Of a stretch of 64,000 bases of DNA, positions 57,273 to 64,000 are shown in pieces. The notes beneath the pieces are model-generated. The model made no database searches and was not told where the DNA came from. It saw nothing but the letters and a program-made list of their open reading frames with translations. The first letter of the stretch is position 1; the number at the start of each line of letters is the position of its first letter. The translations under genes and the position numbers were made by a program. Source of the DNA: Cristatella mucedo (Eukaryota; Bryozoa; Phylactolaemata; Cristatellidae). The stretch covers positions 914,501-978,500 of the forward strand of contig WPIO01000059.1 in the NCBI GenBank assembly GCA_009760855.2. Reading direction: 5' to 3'.

Positions 57273-57338
57273 GTGCAGGAGGCGAAGGGTGCTCTGGACA
57301 TGCACATCCACTTCTGGCTCGGCTCGGAGAGCTCGCAG
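57273..57338 (+). CDS. Gelsolin/villin-family gene, exon 3 (G1)
   Basis: Acceptor CGTTCAG ends at 57,272. VQEAKGALDMHIHFWLGSES then SQ is the G1 strand IHFWLG.ESSQ. The donor, GTTCGC from 57,339, is weak, but the join to DEMGVAAY in the next exon is exact for the family. A start six bases later is also in phase. The introns on either side (54,968-57,272 and 57,339-59,440) hold minisatellites and SINE-C but no other coding similarity. Confidence 0.88.
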
Positions 57339-58126
57339 GTTCGCAGCCGTTCGCTGTCGTCTGCTACCTTGGCTACTATCTATGGGATTGATTGCTGCTG
57401 GCGGCGTTATGTGCGAGCGCGCTAATTCGTGGCTGCTGTGAGCCGTCAGTCACGGAGCTTACTGCACAGTTATCACAACATACTTGGCCAGCCTGTTAAG
57501 CGTGCAAACATCACGCACCTCTAGGATATGCACACGGCCCGCGACGATTAGATATACCGCGGTTTTGTATGCGAGCTCGCGTCCGCTGGCAGCCGGACAG
57601 TGCACTCGAGCTCACATACGTACAGGTAGGTCTGTAGGCCCAACATGATGTCGCAAGCCGTGGCATCACCAACCTAGGGCAACGGGACGTATCACGCATT
57701 CATGCCAGCCAACGATATCTCTTTTTGGGGCGTCATATCGCTTCCGGCGACGGTTCAGCCGTTTCGGAGCAGAATGCAGGTCTGCCGCAGGTCCGCAGTC
57801 GTCGGCTTTCCAGCTTCCGGCAAGAGTTAGCCGAACCTCCTGTCTGCTCAACATCCGAATTTAGTACGAAAGCGAAATGCTGCAGATAGAGTTTTCTCTG
57901 CGTGGCACCGTCGTAAGCTTCTACGCCGGCCATCTTGGCCGGCGAGCGGGAGCTTGCAGGATTGATGGTGTGATCGTGATAAGCAGTCTAAGCTATTGGA
58001 AAACACCTTAAGAAAAAATTGAGGATTGGCAAGTGCCAGGAGAAGTGGGTGGACAGCGTCGGAGAACAGCTATGCGCTAGTGGCCACGTGGTGCGTCACG
58101 TGAGCTAAGCAGAGCTGAGAAACACA

Positions 58127-58156
58127 CGCACGCACGCATGCACGCGCGCACGCACG

Positions 58157-58225
<69 letters not shown>

Positions 58226-58226
58226 T
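58127..58226. repeat. (CACG)n/(CA)n/(TA)n compound microsatellite
   Basis: A run of CACGCACG, then CACACA, then TATATA, in a gelsolin-family intron. Confidence 0.95.
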
Positions 58227-59227
58227 TCCAAAGCTACCAAGAGAGATAGGCAGCACAGTAAACTGACAGCTTATCAGAATCCTGAAGGTCGAGTTTTTAC
58301 GTGACCCCTACTCGAACGCTCGTTCGCTGCTGCTCGGTTTAGGAGGGCGAGCACCTCGCTACTTCCCCTTTGGGACTCGAGTGGTTCCTCGATTCGCTTT
58401 TCCGCGAAACCTTAATGCCGACGTTTTTCTTCACGAAGCGAAAACTAATCGACTGCCATTTCGGCCTCGTTCTGGAGCGAACGAGAGAAGGCAAACTATA
58501 TACTGGCCAGTATAGCAGCTAGCCGCCAGTTACGCCGGGTACGCGTACCGAGCTCGATCCTTTCAGCGTCTCTGATTTGCATGTGTCGTCACCTAGTTGC
58601 TGGGATACGTAGGAGGATACGATACGCACTCTAGGTGTGCGACAGTATCTGACATAAACTTCTGGGCAGAACAGCGTAATGGCTACGGCCCTTTTCCGCA
58701 CCAGCGCCCGGTCAAATGCTGTCCAAGAAGAGCCCAAAAGGAATGAGAATTACTCAAAACATCTAGGCGGCTATTATTGGGAATTCTCGTCGAGAGCTGT
58801 CATACCTGCACCGATCGCAGTGCTCAACGAGTGCTTCATCAGCAGCAGTTACACTTTGGGCTCAGAGCATGAGGAATGTGCGGAGAAATGTGTGAGGAGT
58901 GTGGCATGAGGAATGTGTGAGGAATGTGGCATCGTGTGCAGCTGCCGAACCAAAATAAGAACGACACCATTACAAGAAGCTGAACAAATCAAGAGCTTGA
59001 GAAAGGAAATCATTGGCTTTGGCAATGTTGACGGTGGAAAATCGTCTGCAGCCGTGATGACAGCAGCCTCAGTTTAAAAGTAGTGTTATCCATTGTGAAC
59101 GAGATTGAATAAGTTCTCTGAGGTCTTGTGAGAGCCGGTGGATCGCCGGAAGTCAGGATGAAGTCACTAGTCGCAGAAATATCGGCGAGGTGCGAGCGTG
59201 CAAGCGACGTGCGCTAGGCTCTCGCCG

Positions 59228-59300
59228 ATTATTAGTATAATAATAGTAATAATAATAATTCACTTGATAAAGCGCCCTCAGAGAACTTATGCCCTCAGAG
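59228..59300 (-). mobile_element. LINE-A 3' terminus, reverse orientation
   Basis: AATAATAATTCACTTGATAA and the start of the reverse-complement hairpin (GCCCTCAGAGAACTTA), with CCCTCAGAGAA repeated once more. About 140 bp upstream of the exon at 59,441. Confidence 0.75.
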
Positions 59301-59440
59301 AAGTATGCTGTAGCCGCCATCTCTAAACCGTAGTCGCCGCGGAGGGGGCGGCGCTCGGTCTGCGAATGCGCCGCCGCGGACCCGGTGCGTCCAGTCGACT
59401 TCCGGCCGGACGTCCGCAATCGCGTCGCTTCGCTTGGCAG

Positions 59441-59577
59441 GACGAAATGGGCGTGGCGGCGTACAAGACGGTGGAGCTGGACGACTACCTGGGCGGAGGT
59501 CCGGTGCAGCACCGCGAGGTGCAGGACGCGGAGAGCGCTCGCTTCATGGGCTACTTCAAGCCCAGAGGTGGCGTTAA
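59441..59577 (+). CDS. Gelsolin/villin-family gene, exon 4 (G1 actin-binding helix)
   Basis: Acceptor TTGGCAG ends at 59,440 and donor GTGAGT begins at 59,578. [39 protein letters not shown] and KPRGGVK match the long actin-binding helix and following strand of G1, with the conserved acidic pair in VELDD. Phase 0 in, phase 2 out. Confidence 0.95.
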
Positions 59578-59695
59578 GTGAGTACCGTCACCTGCGGCGC
59601 CGTACCGCGGCGTCGCGGTGGCCGCCCCAAGTGGCAGTCTCAGACACCCTCGTAATGCGATGTATCTCTGTCGTCTGCAACTCCACACGAGGAGG

Positions 59696-60176
<481 letters not shown>

Positions 60177-60345
60177 GGTGTTTTCTTTTCTTGTTTGCCC
60201 ATGCTCACACTGACACCGTAGCTCTCCATTTTTTGTATCCGCTTGAATGAAGGACTCTTCCTGGCTAATGTCTTTTGTTTTCAGCGCCACGACACAGCAT
60301 GTGCTCTAGTCTTAGAGGTCAGAAGTAAGTCTCGTCTTTTTGTAG

Positions 60346-60448
60346 ATACATGAAGGGTGGTGCTGCGTCTGGTTTCAATCACGTGGAGAAGGTGATCACT
60401 ACCAGACTTCTTCAAATTAAGGGGAAAATAAACATCCGGTGCAAAGAG
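60346..60448 (+). CDS. Gelsolin/villin-family gene, exon 5 (G1)
   Basis: Acceptor TTTGTAG ends at 60,345 and donor GTAAGT begins at 60,449. It reads YMKGGAASGFNHVEKVITTR, then LLQIKGKINIRCKE. The GG.ASGF.HVE stretch is the phosphoinositide- and actin-linked segment of gelsolins. Phase 2 in, phase 0 out. Confidence 0.95.
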
Positions 60449-60540
60449 GTAAGTTGCATTCTGAAACTATGTCCTTCGCTGGAAGCGAAAGCATCCGAGA
60501 AACTCCAATTTGTATCCAACATTTTCTTACCCATATACAG

Positions 60541-60651
60541 GTTTCTCTTTCGTGGGATTCCTTCAATGACGGAGACGTCTTTATTCTAGACTTAGGATCG
60601 ACCCTTTTCTTGTGGTACGGCCAGACCAGCTCTCGAACGGAAAAGATGAAC
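60541..60651 (+). CDS. Gelsolin/villin-family gene, exon 6 (end of G1), last in window
   Basis: Acceptor ATACAG ends at 60,540 and donor GTAAGT begins at 60,652. It encodes VSLSWDSFNDGDVFILDLGS, then TLFLWYGQTSSRTEKMN. The SWDSFN.GD.FILDLG signature is diagnostic of the family. Intron 5 is only 92 bp. Six exons give 190 residues, essentially G1. Later repeats must lie beyond 64,000; I saw none downstream. Confidence 0.95.
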
Positions 60652-60896
60652 GTAAGTGGGAGCTATCGAACCTATTCAGTATTCAATATTCAATATTAAA
60701 TATTATTATCGAGCCTATTCAATAAGTCTGCGATTTAGCCCGCTATGCCAAGATGGCTTCGCGCTCTCGAGCGACCACGTGTTGTCCACTGTAAGCCAAC
60801 GCAGTAGTTAGACAGTCGAGTGCCTCTTTATTTGGAACCATCCCCACAAAAGTGGTTGAAGATGAAATCTGGGTCTACGCGTCCAAGGAATAGCGT

Positions 60897-61033
60897 GTGC
60901 ACAGTGCGTTACGTACCAAGGAAGAGATTTAGTTCTCTTACGATGCTACACAAATGTCTGATTATTATAATTATTATTATGCTTAAGTGGTTATAATGCT
61001 TAAGTTTCCCGTGGCGTCTCAACCCTACATGGA
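60897..61033. repeat. Left copy of a ~135-bp direct repeat containing a SINE-A tail
   Basis: CACAGTGCGTTACGTACCAA through GGCGTCTCAACCCTACATGG. It recurs at 63,124-63,260 with few changes. The first part is a SINE-A tail (TTTAGTTCTCTTACGATGCT). (TA)n follows at 61,050-61,114. Confidence 0.9.
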
Positions 61034-61045
61034 TTATAGAGAGAA

Positions 61046-61115
<70 letters not shown>

Positions 61116-61204
61116 CATATATAGCATATATGTAATGCATTTGCATAGTGTCCTAAGAGAAAGATATTAGCCGATTTAGCAGCATTAGTTGTATAACTGC
61201 AAGA

Positions 61205-62715
61205 GTGAACTCATATATCGAAATCTCACACCTTGCAAGTGAGTTCCAGTCTGGCCTTAGAGCTAATCACTCCACAGAGTCAGCATTGCTTAGGGTACTT
61301 AGGAATGCAGACATGTGTAGAGTGTCTGCTTGTTTTGTTTGATCTTTCGGCAGCTTTTGATACCATCGATCACAAAGTTCTTCTAGAGCGCCTCTCATCT
61401 CGCCTGGGCATCACTGGCACTGCTCTGCAGTGGCTCAGGTCCTATCTCAGTGGGAGACTCCGGTGTATTGACGTGAATGGACTATGATCATTTCAGGTAC
61501 CTCTGAAATATGGCGTACCTCAGGGCTCCATGCTAGGTCCGGTTCTTTTCACGGTCTATACTCTCCCTCTTGCTGATATGATTGCCAAGCACAATCTAGG
61601 CTTTCCCTTCTATGCGGATGACACTCAGTTGTACCTTTGCTTCGATCCCTCCCAGCCTTCGAGCACCTCAAATTCTCTTAACTCACTTGCTGCATTATTG
61701 ATGACATCCGCACATGGATGGCAGGTAATTTTCTTAAACTAAACGATGATAAAACTAACTTACTAGTTATGGGCAAACCCAGAGTGATTCAGAAATTGGA
61801 ATTGCTGACGCTCAAAATTGGCTCTGCCAGCATATCTCCTGTCGAATCAGCTCGAAATCTAGGTGTCATGTTCCAAAGTGACCTCTCGTTAGACGACCAC
61901 ATCAGCTCCAAAGTCAAATATGCCTATTTTCAGCTTCATAAGATATCTAAAATTCGGGCTTGTTAGATAAGGATGCCACGTCTAAGTTGGTCCATGCATT
62001 CGTGACATTCCGTCTCGACTTCTGCAACTCACTGCTCACTGCTCACTGGCCTACCAGCATGTGCGATCAGGCGATTGCAGCTGGTGCGAAACGCCGCAGC
62101 TCGGCTTGTCTGTCTTGAGCGTCGCAGTTGCCACATCGCACCACTTCTCGCCGACCGGCACTGGCTACCAGTCAAGCAACGGATTGACTTCAAGATTTTG
62201 TCGCTCACTTTTAGGTCCCTTCATTCTTTGACTCCAGCCTATCTCTCATATATACTACCCCATCAGGCCAAGTATCGTACCACCCGCTTTTCGGAATCCA
62301 ACAGTCTACAGATACCTCGTACAAACCTTAAATGTTTGGAGACCGTGCATTTAGTTCGTGTGCTCCTAAAGCCTGGAACTCCCTCCCGACCTGCGTCAGG
62401 ACATCCCCTAACCTGACCACATTTAAAAAGAATTTGAAACACCTATTTATGACAGCGTTTAGTGGGTCCCTGTGATTCTTCCTTCACGTGTTTATGCGTG
62501 CTGACACTGTGCATGCTGCCACTAACAACATTTGCATGCTGACCCTGTGCATGTCACCCCTAACCATATTATTCATTTTTGTTTGTTTATCAAGCATGAT
62601 ATCACTCACCATTCAATTGCATTTCCCTTTGCAGCAAATGTAAAGCGCCTAGAGAGAGATTGAGTTCTCTGAGGGCGCTTTATCAAGTTCATTATTATTA
62701 TTATTATCATTATTA
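61205..62715 (+). mobile_element. LINE-A copy, 5'-truncated, reverse transcriptase remnant
   Basis: It begins inside the reverse-transcriptase region (FQSGLRANHSTESALLR), then [34 protein letters not shown] and the [10 protein letters not shown] catalytic box. [33 protein letters not shown], the 3' UTR, hairpin and ATT repeats follow. Several frameshifts and stops. Same truncation region as the 29.7-31.4-kb copy. Confidence 0.93.
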
Positions 62716-62721
62716 TTGTTA

Positions 62722-62990
62722 GGAGAGCCTTAATGGCTGTTACCACCGCTTGCATTTGGCAATAAACTATCGTCCACTGCAGAATTTGAACCCGCGATCT
62801 AGGTCGTGAAGAGTGAGCACCTTACTTCCTGGGCTAACACGGCCCCTAAGTGTAATCTCTATCCAGATTTTTCACCTGTGTCGTGGGGCTTGAGCCCGCG
62901 ACTTCTGTCATCAAATGCATTCGCATTGACCTTGGTCATCAAAGGTGAGCTTTTTAGCCCCTGGGCCAAACCAGCGAGGCAAGCGATTAC
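62722..62990 (-). mobile_element. SINE-B and SINE-A in tandem, reverse orientation
   Basis: 62,722-62,845 is a reverse SINE-B (GAGAGCCTTAATGGCTGTTA; ACCACCGCTTGCATTTGGCA; tRNA-like head). 62,846-62,990 is a reverse SINE-A (GGGGCTTGAGCCCGCGAC; CCTTGGTCATCAAAGGTGAG; CCCCTGGGCCAAACCA). Confidence 0.8.
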
Positions 62991-63123
62991 ATCTTAAGAC
63001 CCTGTATACAGTGAGTTGTGAAGCCCCTGTATACAGTACGGTTCTGTTGGGACACTATAAAAAGAAATTATTATTATTATTATTTTCACGCTAACCAATA
63101 GACGAGCTTTTCTTTTCGGCAAA

Positions 63124-63260
63124 TGCACAGTGCGTTACGTACCAAGGAAGAGATTTAGTTCTCTTACGATGCTACAAAAATGTCTGATTATAATTCTTAT
63201 TATTATGCATAAGTGGTTATAATGCTAAAGTTTACCGTGGCGTCTCAACCCTACATGGAA
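63124..63260. repeat. Right copy of the ~135-bp direct repeat
   Basis: Nearly identical to 60,897-61,033, about 2.2 kb away in the same orientation. The copies bracket the LINE-A and SINE cluster. Confidence 0.9.
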
Positions 63261-63343
63261 AAATTAGGCGTTCGGGAAGTATTCATTCTCTCATGGATGA
63301 CAGTGTCTGCTTCGCACCGTGCCATTCACCAGGAAGCAGCTGG

Positions 63344-63465
63344 CCGCGACCGGCCTCGTTCTGGCTTCGTTCGAGCGACCGGCCTCGTTCTGGCTTCGTT
63401 CGAGCGACCGGCCTCGTTCTGGCTTCGTTCGAGCGACCGGCCTCATTCTGGCCTTGGTTGAGCGC
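63344..63465. repeat. 29-bp minisatellite
   Basis: Four units of the form GCGACCGGCCTCGTTCTGGC plus TTCGTTCGA, the last diverged. Its core CGGCCTCGTT is the reverse complement of part of the 17-bp array at 55.4 kb. The remainder to 64,000 shows nothing that I recognise. Confidence 0.92.
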
Positions 63466-64000
63466 TCTGCAAACGCACTCTTCCCGAGTCGCGCCCGTCT
63501 TCGAAGGAAAAATTTAAGGGAAAAGCTGTGTCTGGGTCTTGAGATTAAGCTGCGCGCGCTCGCGCTTTCTCGAGCATCATAGACGCGCCGTTATAGCGAT
63601 TCCACGCTCTGCCTTGTACGCGATATGCAATTGAATTTCTACCCGTTACCCAAGCTCCTCGTCTAACGCGTCGTGCATCTCTGCTGCTCATTTCGGCGAT
63701 AGAATGTTGCATATTCATTTATTGGAAATATCAAAGGCATTCGATAATAATTGTTCACATCCGTAGCACTGCTATAATAAGGAGGCTGGCCTGTACAACA
63801 AACCTGACGGGAGGGTTTGGCCGGAGCTTGGACTGCTGTAAGTTTGTTTAGCTGCGTGGGCTTAGCGGAAAGTGAGCGGGCGACTTCATTCCTTGAGTTC
63901 ACCAGTAGCGCCTACTTGCGGTCAAGGTTTAGTCTCTTGCCGACTAAAATTCCAGCTTCGACCCCGACCCGCGCTTTCGCTAAGAAATGGCGTGCTTACG

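Noticed and set aside
58679-58909. A 76-codon frame in a gelsolin-family intron as an extra exon
   Set aside because: No similarity to any gelsolin segment, and exons 3 and 4 already join exactly at SSQ-DEMG.

Overview
This is animal nuclear DNA. Genes are split by GT-AG introns, there are no bacterial-type gene clusters, and introns and intergenic space are full of non-LTR retrotransposons, tRNA-derived SINEs and microsatellites. I cannot fix the species. Protein content and repeats fit an invertebrate metazoan; this is an inference.

Region 1 (1 to about 26,050, + strand) is the 3' part of an ANKFY1 (Rabankyrin-5) orthologue, an ankyrin-repeat and FYVE-domain endosomal protein. Fourteen exons can be placed. 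Their phases agree at every junction, and they end in a complete FYVE zinc finger with a stop at 25,280. The BTB-encoding exons lie upstream of the window. The introns carry a striking frame-rotating CTG minisatellite (396-1,106) and many LINE and SINE copies.

Region 2 (about 26,000-27,673, - strand) is an intact single-exon sesquipedalian (PHETA/FAM109) gene: a PH domain plus a C-terminal OCRL-binding-like motif. It is tail-to-tail with ANKFY1, and the two AATAAA signals lie only 18 bp apart on opposite strands. Both families act on endosomes.

Region 3 (27.7-39.4 kb) is intergenic and repeat-rich. It holds the best LINE-A copy (29.7-31.4 kb, - strand, reverse transcriptase), an AT-rich block and a CpG-dense block at 33.8-35.4 kb with no recognisable gene.

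Region 4 (39.4-41.1 kb, + strand) is the start of an I-set immunoglobulin-domain gene. One complete Ig domain is followed by Ig-like strand pairs separated by long Ala/Gly-rich insertions. Where it continues is not clear.

Region 5 (41.1-54.6 kb) has more LINE-A, LINE-B and SINE copies, a second CpG-dense block (48.5-49.5 kb) and unrecognised sequence.

Region 6 (54,645-60,651, + strand) is the 5' end of a gelsolin/villin-family gene. Six exons encode essentially the first gelsolin repeat, and the gene continues beyond the window. The rest, to 64 kb, is LINE-A, SINEs and minisatellites.

The transposable elements form a small ecosystem. LINE-A and LINE-B are two Jockey/CR1/L2-like families. 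SINE-A has a 3' tail resembling the LINE-A 3' end, so it is probably mobilised by that LINE. SINE-B and SINE-C are further tRNA-like families. A decayed copy of an unnamed repetitive protein family lies at 22.9-23.5 kb. I found no CRISPR array, no functional tRNA or rRNA gene, and nothing I would call a wholly new system. Comparisons with human proteins are from memory, not from a search.
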